A program made the translations under genes and the position numbers. A DNA stretch of 51,638 bases. Origin: Naegleria lovaniensis (Eukaryota > Heterolobosea > Eutetramitea > Acrasida > Naegleriidae). The first letter of the stretch is position 1, and each line of letters opens with the position of its first letter. Below are positions 1-8,300 of this stretch, piece after piece. Where the stretch lies: positions 1-51,638 of the forward strand of contig NW_025407897.1 in assembly GCF_003324165.1 (NCBI RefSeq), written 5' to 3'. The notes beneath the pieces are model-generated. The model saw only the letters and a program-made list of their open reading frames with translations. It had not been told where the DNA came from and did no database searches.

Positions 1-95
1 CACACACACATTATTGAACACGCATTTTCATTACTTCTCATCATCAACACTTTAAATTGAACTCTTTTCAATGCTTTAAACCAAATTGAAATTAG

Positions 96-997
96 ATCCC
101 TATGTCTATGTCCGAGTTGGATCTCAATCCTTCAAAACCTCTGTCAAACCAACAACACTCAACCCCAAGTGGAACGAACGCTTTACTTTTACAGTGAACA
201 ATCCTCAAACTGATGTAGTTCTTTTTGAAATGTTTGATCATGATCTCATTGGTTCTCATGATCCGATGGGTCGTGCTCAAGCCTCACTCAATACCTTGCA
301 ACGAGGTGTCCCTCAACAATTATCTCTTCCATTGATGAATGCCAAGAGAGGTACTTTAACAGTTGAATTGGTGGCTCAAGATTTCGGAATGGTTCCTCAA
401 CAACAACAACAGCCTCAAATGATGATGACTGGTGGATATCCACAACAACCTCCAATGGGTTATCCACCTCAGCAACCACAACAACAACCTTATGGTTATC
501 CTCCTCAACAACCCATGATGACCAGTGGATACCCTCCACAGCAACAACCTCAAATGATGGGATATCCACCTCAACAACAACCTCAAATGATGGGAGGCTA
601 TCCACCTCAACAGCCACAACAGCCTTATGGTTATCCACCTCAACAACAACCACCCATGATGATGATGAGTGGGACTACGACTACCACAAGTGGCAGTGGT
701 TATTATTATCCTCCACAAACAACGACCCCAGTACATACGACTACTACGACTCATTATCATCATAGCCACAAGTCAGGAAAGCAGGTAAGTTTGTTTAAAA
801 GTATTTGTGAAGTTGAATAATGACCTTATTGGATACATTGTCTTTTTGTGGATAATATTTCATCATCACCACTGGTATTATTATAGATGAAAAAGACCAT
901 GAAGAAAATTGGCAAGTTCGGTAAATTTGGTAAATTCGGAAAGTTTGGTAAGGGTCTTGGAAAATTCGGAAAGAAGCTTGGAAAGAAGTGGTTCTAA
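96..997 (+). CDS. C2-domain protein with GYPPQ repeats and a GKF-rich basic tail (5' end missing)
   Basis: Exons 96-784 and 887-997 are joined across a 102-nt intron (GTAAGT...ATAG, phase 0). The window begins inside an earlier intron: bases 1-95 contain no GT, end in TTAG, and the C2 domain starts abruptly at DPYVYVRVG, so the first exon lies upstream. The C2 domain keeps the acidic Ca2+-loop residues (DPYV, then FDHD...D), which suggests Ca2+-dependent binding to phospholipid. A Gln/Pro/Met-rich region with about seven GYPPQQ-type units follows, then a His/Thr stretch. Exon 2 encodes a 36-residue tail with five Gly-Lys-Phe units, ending GKKWF. C2 plus XYPPX repeats plus a K/F/G tail recalls plant glycine/proline-rich XYPPX proteins, but that is only an architectural analogy. 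It probably acts on the inner face of a membrane or on vesicles (inference). Confidence 0.85.
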
Positions 998-1173
998 GGA
1001 TTTTCATTGGCCAATGAAATGTTCATCATCAAGCTTCTCCATGAATGGAATGAAACCTTGCAAAATAAAAAATATTCGTTGCTTAATTGCCGCTTTCACA
1101 ACAATTCAAGATTGAAGAAGATCAAAAGTGTTGTAATCCCTTCCTGAAAAAAATAGATTAAAGCAGAATCATC

Positions 1174-1367
1174 ATGTCGGACCTGGGAAGTAATATTGGT
1201 GTCAATCCTTTAGTGGTGGTGGTTTTGATTTCTTCTTGTTGTAATTCTTCTAGTAAATTTCATCTTTCCGAATTATTGTTGAAAAAGAAATTCTCGGAAC
1301 AACAAATCGGAAAGAAGAAATGGCTTGAAAATAGAGAATTGAAATATAATGATTTCTTCCCTGTTGA
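1174..1367 (+). pseudogene. 5' fragment of a DUF4116-repeat gene split by a transposon
   Basis: An open frame starts at ATG 1174 and runs to the TTGA at 1364-1367, where the transposon begins. Translation past that point reads only two codons into the element before a stop. Its last complete codon plus two bases join in frame to 5154, giving P-V-E-F-M-N-D across the junction. The encoded 64 residues contain a Val/Leu/Ser-rich segment and a Lys-rich segment (KKKFSEQQIGKKKW), with no repeat of their own, as expected for an N-terminal lead-in to the repeats. The choice of start codon is tentative. The evidence that this belongs to the gene at 5154-6510 is the continuous frame after removing the element and one target-site copy. 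Confidence 0.7.
1364..1367. repeat. Left target-site duplication (TTGA)
   Basis: TTGA lies directly outside the left terminal inverted repeat and is repeated exactly at 5150-5153, directly outside the right one. Matching flanking tetranucleotides are what a cut-and-paste insertion with a 4-bp staggered cut leaves behind. Confidence 0.8.
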
Positions 1368-1391
1368 AACATAAATTTAAAAATTTCCGAC
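1368..1391 (+). repeat. Left terminal inverted repeat (24 bp)
   Basis: AACATAAATTTAAAAATTTC followed by CGAC is the exact reverse complement of 5126-5149. The match stops on both sides, with different sequence inside the element. The very AT-rich core AAATTTAAAAATTT is itself nearly palindromic. Confidence 0.9.
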
Positions 1392-1658
1392 CTTCATTTT
1401 TGAACGGTTTTCTTGAAATTGAAAAATAAACCAGAGCTAAAGTATTTATTGAGTTCTTGACAACAATAGCTAATTTGAAGAAGATAATTACAGCAATCGT
1501 TTGTAATAGGAGTAATATAACTATTACACCTTTGTGGTTGTTGTTATTGTTGGAGTGTGAGAGGATTGAGATTTGTTTGATTTGGTATTTTGAAGCAGTG
1601 TAGTGTGAGGAGGTGTTGTCTGTTAAGCTTATAATGCGATAATTTACAACAACAGCAA
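1392..1658. other. Left subterminal non-coding segment of the transposon
   Basis: These 267 bp lie between the left TIR and the stop codon of the leftward ORF. They probably hold the 3' UTR of that transcript and subterminal transposase-binding sequence. A reverse-strand open frame crosses the segment, but it has no recognisable domain and odd composition, so I do not call it a gene. The right side of the element has only 31 bp between the transposase stop and its TIR, so the two ends are strongly asymmetric. Confidence 0.5.
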
Positions 1659-2693
1659 CTAATGCTGAAAGGGCCACCTTGGTACAAGACCTAGTTTGTA
1701 CCACAAGTCAGTGTAAGCGTTTTCTTGGAATTGTGGTAGAGGCATAACTGGCAAAAATCCAGGTGGTGATTGTTGTGGTTGCGGTGGTTGCATCATTACA
1801 ACGATCGGAGGTTGTTGTGTTGATAGAGTGGGTTGTGATGACAATACGTTATTTGTGCTATTGGATGTTGGTTGTTTTTCGTTCGTTGGCTCTTTCGACT
1901 CGGAGGTGAGGTGTTTGATAGTGTGTGCAAGTATTTCAATTTCGTCTTGTTGTTTTTCTCTTTTCTGCTTTTCTTTACGCAATTCTTCTTTCAGCTCCTG
2001 AATATATTCTTCCGACTGCTGAATACGTTTTTTCAATTCTGCCTTTGTTTCTTGTATTGGCCTTGTTTTCTTCTTCTGTGGCTCGACTTCGTCATCATTT
2101 ATCTCATTTTTCTTCGTTTTGCTTGATGATGTTTTTTTTGGCTGTTTCTTTGTAGACTTTTTGCTTTTCTGCTTTTTTTCGTTCTCTGTTGGATTTGATT
2201 CTTGTGTTTGTTGTTTGTGTGTAGTTTGTTGTTCTTTTTCGACATCTTGTGCTTGCTTTGACATACTACGAGTTGTCATTCTTGAAGGGTCAGGAATGTG
2301 AGTGGTTTCCGCTCTTACAGTCTCGTGTTGTATTTTAAATGTATTAAAGACAAAAGGTTCAATTCTTGAGAATTTCTCCTCAGACAATGTTGCTTGTTGC
2401 GGATCCGACACTACAGCCAGTTTGTCAACAGAAATGAAATGAAATCTATCACGACATTCTTTGTGTGTATCTATTTCCTCCAAAAGACCGATGTCAAAAC
2501 AGAGGGCTGTGGGGATTGATGAACCGTTTGTCGTGAAACAAAACACACCATACAAAGCCGAATTAAATTGAACAACCATCCCACTCTCAATTTTACTGCT
2601 GGTTGTGGAGTTTTCACAAAGCTGGAACGCTTTTGTGTCGTCTAGTGAGCCGATTGGTCGACTCAGCAAGTAGTTTGCTGTTAATTCTGACAT
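1659..2693 (-). CDS. Transposon accessory protein: basic, coiled-coil, 344 aa
   Basis: An intact leftward ORF divergent from the transposase. Residues about 35-115 form a mixed hydrophobic, probably beta-rich region starting at GMVVQFNSALYGVF. I do not recognise this region. Residues about 140-205 are Lys/Ser/Thr-rich with several nuclear-localisation-like clusters (KKQKSKKSTKKQPKK). Residues about 210-265 are a predicted coiled coil (repeated E/K/L/I heptads such as YIQELKEELRKEKQKREKQQ). The C-terminal third is Gln/Pro/Asn-rich with a hydrophobic Pro-Met segment. A nuclear, oligomerising DNA- or protein-binding partner of the transposase fits the context, but no sequence match establishes this. 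It shares the 73-bp intergenic region with the transposase and so is probably co-expressed with it. Confidence 0.8.
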   Translation of the reverse strand: MSELTANYLLSRPIGSLDDTKAFQLCENSTTSSKIESGMVVQFNSALYGVFCFTTNGSSIPTALCFDIGLLEEIDTHKECRDRFHFISVDKLAVVSDPQQATLSEEKFSRIEPFVFNTFKIQHETVRAETTHIPDPSRMTTRSMSKQAQDVEKEQQTTHKQQTQESNPTENEKKQKSKKSTKKQPKKTSSSKTKKNEINDDEVEPQKKKTRPIQETKAELKKRIQQSEEYIQELKEELRKEKQKREKQQDEIEILAHTIKHLTSESKEPTNEKQPTSNSTNNVLSSQPTLSTQQPPIVVMMQPPQPQQSPPGFLPVMPLPQFQENAYTDLWYKLGLVPRWPFQH

Positions 2694-2766
2694 TTGCCTG
2701 GTATTTTTAGTTTTTTTGAGCTAATTTTGTCCCAAAAAGGCCAAAAATACACCGCAAAATCTAAAA
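2694..2766. promoter_or_regulatory. Divergent control region of the transposon
   Basis: Only 73 bp separate the start codons of the two element ORFs, so both transcripts must start from it or very near it. It contains an inverted pair, GTATTTTT at 2701-2708 and AAAAATAC at 2743-2750, giving partial dyad symmetry. Each ATG is preceded by AT-rich sequence. Whether the inverted pair is a transposase or activator site is inference. Confidence 0.5.
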
Positions 2767-5094
2767 ATGAAAGACATGAGTGAAATGTTTGAAAGACTTG
2801 CAGCGAAACAACAAGCAAGGTCAACAACAGCTGTAGCAACCTCTAGCACTGATGTCACATTATTAAACGACGACGAAAGCAAACAGAATAACATATCAAA
2901 AAAGAGAGACAGAAATCAATGCCAAAAACGCAAATACACATTTCGCAAAAGAAGACCGTCGAAAAAGAAAAAGCAGATCAAAAATCATGATTTACAAAGC
3001 TCGGAATCAGTTAAACAGGTCTTTCAAGACCGAACCTCATGTTGTGTCAAACATTTTTCCGAAGACGATGTTGTAGAGTTCAGATCACGCTATTCAAACT
3101 TGTCCACAGAAAACGCCAAACAGATGTTCGTGTTTAATTCGTTGAAAAACGCAAACGGTTCAACACTGTATCTTAATGGCAAACCTTGTTGCATTCAATG
3201 CTTTGCTAAAATGTTCGGCATTAGCAAGTTCAAGCTCAAACAAGCAAAAAAAGCAATCCGTAATGAAGTTGTGCCAAGTACGGGTTGGCATGGGAATACG
3301 GGTAACAAAAAACATACAACCAGAAAATCGGAAGCCATTGCTTGGATGCAAGTTCTGTTGGAAAGAGATGGTCAATTTGCTCCCAATAACACCGAAATAC
3401 ATTTACCGTGCTACAATTCATGGAACGACATATTTGAACAGTACTCCGCCGACATGACAAAAAAAAAAGCACCGGCATACAAGACCAAAGTGAACTTTTG
3501 TAATCTTATTGAACAAGAATTTCCTACAATAATTCTACCCAAGTCAACGAGGTTAGGAAAATGTGATGATTGTTTGCAATTTAAGAAGGAGAAAGCAAAA
3601 CTCGAACTCAAGGACACAAAGGGACGAAATGCTCTTGATGAAAAAATTAAAATCCATCAGCAGCATCATGAGAAAGAACGGGCTTATTATTACTATCGAA
3701 GAGAAAAAGCACAACAAAACCCTTCGGATATTGAATGTATTATAATTGACGGAGCAGAGGCGATTCAATTTCCAGTAATGTATCCAATCCCAAAAAGTGC
3801 GTCAAGTAATGTACAAAAGTTGAAGATGGGATGTTATGGCTTGATTGCACATGGAGCCAACACCAGAATGTTGAAATTGATTCCTCCTCATTTTCCAGGC
3901 GGTGCTAATCTCGCTTGCACTGTTTTATATGAAGCATGTAGACAACAAATCGAAAGTAATAACAGATCTAGAACACTCTTCGTTCAAGCAGACAATTGTG
4001 CCAAAGAAGCGAAAAACAAATACTCAATTGCTTTCCTTGCAATGCTTGTGCATTATGGATGGTTTGAAGAAATTTTTATTTCCACCATGATTGTCGGTCA
4101 CACCCACGCCGACATTGATCAAATGTTCAGTACTTATGCAAAGAACTTGCATCAAAAGGACGATAGAGGTGTTGTAGAAACACCACAAAACTTCATAGAC
4201 AAGATTGAAACTTGGTATTGTGACGGAAGTACAAGACCAAAAGCATCCTTTTTGCAGAGAATGTTTGATTGGTCGACTTTTTTTGATGGTGTTGTGATGA
4301 ACTTTGAAGGGATTTCAAATTATCATGGATTCAGGATCTTCCAAACTAAAGAGGGTCATGTTGCACTGCAGGTAAAGTTGTACAATGGTGATGAGTCTTC
4401 GGTGTTCCACGGACCAGATCAAACAGCCAACACTTGGTATTCAATATTTGTGCATAATCAAATTCCTAAAGGCGAACCTGCATTGATTGAGACTGAAAAC
4501 AGTGATGAAATATTACAAGGCATTGAAGGATTGTTTCCTCATCTCGCAGACTCTTCGAAAGATTGGATGAGACAGTACAAAGAGTCAAAGGGAAAATCAA
4601 TATTTAATCATCAACTCAGTGCAAAACCCGAAGATTTTTGGTTGGAGAGAATTATAACGCCACAAGTATCTTCTGCTTGTGTCACTACAAATGCCAACAA
4701 TAATCTCACACCCACCTTTTGTGCAACAATTCCAAGTGAACACATATCTAAACCACCACACAAACTAGTTGGAGATTACGAATACGGAGAATGGGTTGCT
4801 TTTGATCAAAATATTTCACATGATGCTTATGGTGTAGGAATGATTGTATCACACACTCCGTTGAAGGTTGTTGAATACTCTGTCAATGATGACAAAATTT
4901 CTGAGACACCGAATGACCTTTTCAAAGCAATTGAGCCGTCATCGATTCTCATCAGGTCGTTCCGGATCAACCAAGATCGAAAAATCCATACAATAGCTCT
5001 GAATACTATTCAGAAAGCGTTGTCCAAGCTGCGTAATGAACCTGAAAAAGCCCATAAAAGAGCTCCAAGACGAAAATCCAAACAAAAGAAATAA
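2767..5094 (+). CDS. Putative transposase, DUF7869-like (775 aa)
   Basis: An intact intronless ORF. The N-terminus is strongly basic (residues about 45-75, nuclear-localisation-like). Cys-containing segments follow near residues 138-145 (CCIQC) and 263-266 (CDDC), possibly metal- or DNA-binding. The core has IIIDGAEA with D328, VQADNCAKEAKNK with D409, and VGHTHADIDQMF with H445, H447, D449 and D451. The spacing and the QxDNxxxExKN / VGHTHxDID signatures match the eukaryotic DUF7869 family as I remember it. These acidic residues could be the metal-binding set of an RNase-H-like nuclease, which is inference. The C-terminus has a small domain (GDYEYGEWVAFD...IEPSSIL) and a Lys/Arg-rich tail. 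It starts at the first ATG after the divergent promoter. TIRs and a target duplication surround it, which supports its role as the transposase. Confidence 0.85.
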   Translation: MKDMSEMFERLAAKQQARSTTAVATSSTDVTLLNDDESKQNNISKKRDRNQCQKRKYTFRKRRPSKKKKQIKNHDLQSSESVKQVFQDRTSCCVKHFSEDDVVEFRSRYSNLSTENAKQMFVFNSLKNANGSTLYLNGKPCCIQCFAKMFGISKFKLKQAKKAIRNEVVPSTGWHGNTGNKKHTTRKSEAIAWMQVLLERDGQFAPNNTEIHLPCYNSWNDIFEQYSADMTKKKAPAYKTKVNFCNLIEQEFPTIILPKSTRLGKCDDCLQFKKEKAKLELKDTKGRNALDEKIKIHQQHHEKERAYYYYRREKAQQNPSDIECIIIDGAEAIQFPVMYPIPKSASSNVQKLKMGCYGLIAHGANTRMLKLIPPHFPGGANLACTVLYEACRQQIESNNRSRTLFVQADNCAKEAKNKYSIAFLAMLVHYGWFEEIFISTMIVGHTHADIDQMFSTYAKNLHQKDDRGVVETPQNFIDKIETWYCDGSTRPKASFLQRMFDWSTFFDGVVMNFEGISNYHGFRIFQTKEGHVALQVKLYNGDESSVFHGPDQTANTWYSIFVHNQIPKGEPALIETENSDEILQGIEGLFPHLADSSKDWMRQYKESKGKSIFNHQLSAKPEDFWLERIITPQVSSACVTTNANNNLTPTFCATIPSEHISKPPHKLVGDYEYGEWVAFDQNISHDAYGVGMIVSHTPLKVVEYSVNDDKISETPNDLFKAIEPSSILIRSFRINQDRKIHTIALNTIQKALSKLRNEPEKAHKRAPRRKSKQKK

Positions 5095-5125
5095 ATTGCC
5101 GTTGTGGTTGGATTTCTCGAAAAGT

Positions 5126-5149
5126 GTCGGAAATTTTTAAATTTATGTT
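5126..5149 (-). repeat. Right terminal inverted repeat (24 bp)
   Basis: The exact reverse complement of 1368-1391, located 31 bp after the transposase stop codon. It is read through by the frame of the interrupted host gene, so a GTG-started frame at 5104 spans it. That frame start is an artefact of the insertion. Confidence 0.9.
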
Positions 5150-5153
5150 TTGA
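5150..5153. repeat. Right target-site duplication (TTGA)
   Basis: An identical copy of 1364-1367, directly outside the right TIR. Confidence 0.8.
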
Positions 5154-6510
5154 GTTTATGAATGACAAAGACTTTGTATTCAATCACATAAAAAAGTATG
5201 GTTATGGATTGAAATTTGCATCAAACGCTCTAAAAGGAGACAAAGAGTTTGTTTTGCAAGTGGTTCAACACAACGGATTTTCAGTACAATTTGCAAGCGA
5301 TGATATTCGCCTTGATCATCAAGTACTATTGACAGCCATCAAGCAAAACGACATTGCATTATTTTATGCCTCTAACAACATTCGGTGTGATAAACAATTT
5401 GTACTGGAAGCAGTTCAAGAAAATGGATTGGCTTTGAGGTATGCTTGTGAAGCATTAAGGAATGATAGGGAAATTGTGTTAGCTGCTGTGAAACAAACTG
5501 GTGAAGCATTGAGGTGCATTCCATATGGATCTGAATTGAGAAGTGATAGGCAGGTTATTTTAGAGGCAATTCAACAACAAAAGCAAGCACTTTGTTATGT
5601 AAAAGAAGTTGAACTCCAAGATAATTGTTTCATGTTGAGATTACTCAAATTAATATTTCCAGAATTTGAACATTTGGACTCTTTTGACTACTCAAAGAAA
5701 GAGATTATGACCAAACTGGTTCAAGAATTTGGGTTTTTACTTCAATTTGCTTCGAAAGAATTACAAGGAGATAGAGATGTTGTTATGAATGCAGTCAGAA
5801 ATTATGGTACGTCACTTCATTTTGCTTCAGATGATTTGAAGAAAGACAGAGAAATTGTATTTGCAGCTGTTCAACAAGATGGTCTCGCATTGCAATTTGC
5901 CTCCGAAGAGCTCAAGAGCGACAAGGAAATTGTGCTGACTGCTATCGATCAAAATGGACATGCTCTTCACTATGCATCCATTGAGTTACAAAATGACAAA
6001 GATATTGTCTTGAGAGCTATTGGACAAAATTTTGCTTCTCTCCAATATGTATCCGAAGAGTTACGAAGCGACCGTGAGTTTGTGTTAACAACTCTACGAG
6101 CTCCAAACCGGAAACCTGTCAATGCAGTCATTTTAAAAATTCATTGTCATATGCTTTGGAGTGACAAACAGTTCGTTTTGGAAGCGGTTAAGGCTGGGTG
6201 TAGAAATATTTGCAGACATGTACCGAGCGAATTTGCTGATGACAGAGAATTCATTTTAAAAGCCGTAAAAGAAAATAGTCTAGCTATATTTGACTCCAGT
6301 TATATTGGTTCTGACAAGGAAATCATGTTAGAAGCAGTGAAGAACAATGGCTGTGCATTAAAGTATGCAACCGAAGAATTGCAATATGATTCAGACTTGG
6401 TTATGGAGGCCCTTAAATGCAATGGTTATGTTTTAGAGTACAGTGAGGAATTGTTTCAAGAAAGAATGAAACGGTGTTTTTACGGTGCTTACATGGGAAA
6501 GAGATTATGA
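5154..6510 (+). pseudogene. 3' fragment of a DUF4116-repeat gene (about 450 residues)
   Basis: The coding sequence continues from 1174-1367 after the transposon. It is built from roughly sixteen units of about 25-35 residues with the pattern DREIVLxAVxQNGxALxFASEEL, the DUF4116 repeat found in protists and giant viruses. A less regular stretch lies near 5600-5700. The frame is fully open to the stop at 6508-6510, with no decay after the insertion. The first Met in the fragment is at 5158, so a truncated protein could be made if transcription started inside the element. Molecular function is unknown. Repeats of this type are presumed to be protein-binding helical arrays. The uninterrupted gene would encode about 516 residues. 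Confidence 0.8.
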
Positions 6511-6722
6511 CACAATGTTGCAACACCTCTAATAAAATCTGATAGAACGGCCAACACACTTGAGCAAATATTGATGACACAAAATGAATCAATAACGAAT
6601 TCACTTGCCAACTGATGAAGTTTAAAATGTCTGATTATTGAGGCCACTTTAAGGATCATCCAAACTTCAAGTTACTGAGGAATATGACAAAATTTTATTA
6701 AAGACCAAGAATCAAAAGAGGA

Positions 6723-7913
6723 CTATTTGAAAATTTTAACGCAATAATTTCCATAATCGACAATAAATAGTTTTCCATTCTTGGCGTTCAAACACAAAGA
6801 ATTGGGTTCGTAAAAACCTTCTAACCTATTTCGTGTGTAGTATCCATTCAAGTCTCCTTTAAATGCTAATAATTGGTTTGGATTTTCTAAAGAAATAGAT
6901 GATGAAAGAACAACAATACCATGCCATCCAGGTACGCTCGCAATGATATTGCCATTCACAACATCAATGCATAAATGAGTGGGTAAACATAATTCATGAA
7001 TTCCAGAAATGTGTTGGATGATTTCGTTTGTAGTGATGTCAAGGGTCACAATAGCATGCTCAAAAGTTTTTGGCACAAGTAAATTTCCATTAAGGTCAAA
7101 CGTGCTACCTGCACCATATGCAAAGTCAATGGTCCTTTTTACAGAGCCATTTTCAAAATCCACTTCAAACATTTCATTTCTACCAGTCACATATATTGAA
7201 TTTGTTCGACTCATTCTCGAGTTCATAAATGTTGGACTGAATGTATTTCCCATGTCCATGCAAACATGTACAATTACAGAAACATTGTACGTTGAAGTAA
7301 AATCCACTTGCCAAACAATTGTTCTTGTTTCAATATGAATCTTGCAAAGAAGATATTCTGAACACACCACAATGATAAATTCCTCTGTTTCATTCAAACA
7401 AAAGCGAGAGGGATATTTGGGAAGTTGAATTTGAAATTTCGAAGGCAAACATTTTTCAATAATGCGAGAATTAGTGCTTTGTGTTGGCAAAGATTCGGAA
7501 TGATGTTCAAAATGATGATCCAATACATCCAAATCATATGCATAAATAACATCAAGTTCCTCATCATGATCATTATCAATGTTGTTATTTAAATAACAAG
7601 AAACAAATAAACAATTCCATCTTCTGTAAGATAATGCAATACACAAGGGTTCTTCATGTTCTTCAAACAACAAAATTCCTTCATTCTGAAAAGAAGAATA
7701 ATTAAAGGCTTTCGGAATGAATGTTTTGAATTGTTGATTATTGAATTTACATTTCAACCATTCCATAAGAGTGAATATATAATGCTCAGATGGAGAAGAT
7801 GATGTAGCTTCTCGGAAAGAGGTTACATCCTTTTCAACATTTTCATATTGTTGATTCTGATGATGAATAAAATCCACAAGTTGCAACAAGACTTGCATGA
7901 CAATTTTTTGCAA
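6723..7913 (-). CDS. NHL-repeat beta-propeller protein (396 aa)
   Basis: A single open frame. The first 150 residues are poorly conserved, with acidic and His patches (NNNIDNDHDEE). From about residue 160 the sequence shows propeller-like strands, ending in a typical NHL blade (GFYEPNSLCLNAKNGKLFIV followed by DYGNYCVKIF). Another blade-like unit is AYGAGSTFDLNGNLLVPKTF. NHL propellers bind proteins or RNA, and the partner here cannot be predicted. No signal peptide or membrane segment is evident. It is convergent with the DUF4116 gene (212 bp between stops) and divergent from the gene at 8301. An upstream exon cannot be excluded. Confidence 0.7.
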   Translation of the reverse strand: MQKIVMQVLLQLVDFIHHQNQQYENVEKDVTSFREATSSSPSEHYIFTLMEWLKCKFNNQQFKTFIPKAFNYSSFQNEGILLFEEHEEPLCIALSYRRWNCLFVSCYLNNNIDNDHDEELDVIYAYDLDVLDHHFEHHSESLPTQSTNSRIIEKCLPSKFQIQLPKYPSRFCLNETEEFIIVVCSEYLLCKIHIETRTIVWQVDFTSTYNVSVIVHVCMDMGNTFSPTFMNSRMSRTNSIYVTGRNEMFEVDFENGSVKRTIDFAYGAGSTFDLNGNLLVPKTFEHAIVTLDITTNEIIQHISGIHELCLPTHLCIDVVNGNIIASVPGWHGIVVLSSSISLENPNQLLAFKGDLNGYYTRNRLEGFYEPNSLCLNAKNGKLFIVDYGNYCVKIFK

Positions 7914-8300
7914 AATAAAACACTTTCATGAATTTCATCTTTATTGAACCGTAGACTCAAGAGGTGGAGCATCCAATTCCTTCCCCAATGCATAGCAAGA
8001 CAAGCCAACAGAGCGGGTTGCTGGATGGATTTGGTCGCCAACTCCTGTCGCTGGGCTCTCTATTGACAGAACAGTGAACTTGGAAGCTTCAATTTCAAGA
8101 TTTTTCTTTGCCAGCGTTAAGCCGGTTCTCTACAGAAACTTTTTTTTTTTCGAGGGACATAAATCGTGTCCCTGAAGCCCGGAGTTCACTTTCGCTGGCC
8201 AGTCTTGCTATGTAACCCTTCCTAATTCCTAAAGCTGGATTAAAACTCAGCAAATTGTTCAAATTAGAAGCACAAGATTTCAAATTTCATCCTCAAGAAA
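7914..8300. other. Divergent intergenic region with a hairpin and an 11-T run
   Basis: This 387-bp region separates the NHL gene (minus) from the gene at 8301 (plus). It contains a run of 11 T at 8140-8150 and a 7-bp-stem, 7-nt-loop hairpin (AGGGACA/TGTCCCT) at 8153-8173. It appears less AT-rich than other spacers here. Short open frames on the minus strand show no recognisable protein. It presumably holds both promoters. A small Pol III-type RNA ending at the T run is possible but unsupported. Confidence 0.35.

Larger units (their letters stand above)
1368..5149. mobile_element. Two-ORF DNA transposon with 24-bp TIRs and a DUF7869-like transposase
   Basis: The 3,782-bp element is bounded by perfect 24-bp inverted repeats (1368-1391 and 5126-5149) and by a TTGA duplication. 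It carries two long divergent intronless ORFs that meet at a 73-bp control region: a coiled-coil protein leftward (1659-2693) and a putative transposase rightward (2767-5094). Both ORFs are intact and the TIRs are identical, so the insertion looks recent and the copy may be autonomous (inference). It interrupts a DUF4116-repeat gene without deleting any host sequence that I can detect. I cannot assign a named superfamily. The 4-bp duplication and the D...QADN...GHTHxDID signature do not match a superfamily I can name with confidence. Confidence 0.9.

Noticed and set aside
1-10. CA dinucleotide run at the window edge
   Set aside because: Only five units, inside an intron; not a meaningful microsatellite.
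288-769. Two antisense open frames, Val/Glu-rich and Arg/Leu/Trp-rich
   Set aside because: They are the reverse-strand reading of the CAACAA/GGTTATCC repeats of the C2 protein; the composition is fully explained by the sense gene.
1273-1704. Minus-strand open frame across the left TIR
   Set aside because: It runs from host sequence through the TIR into the element and shows no domain. Its KFLNLCF piece is the TIR itself, also seen in the frame at the other end.
1872-2301. Plus-strand Phe/Leu/Cys-rich open frames that look like membrane proteins
   Set aside because: Antisense to the Lys/Glu/Gln-rich coiled-coil ORF; AAA/GAA codons read as Phe and Ser/Leu on the other strand.
5104-5157. Start of the DUF4116 frame at GTG 5104
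   Set aside because: It lies inside the transposon and its right TIR; the true upstream coding sequence is at 1174-1367.
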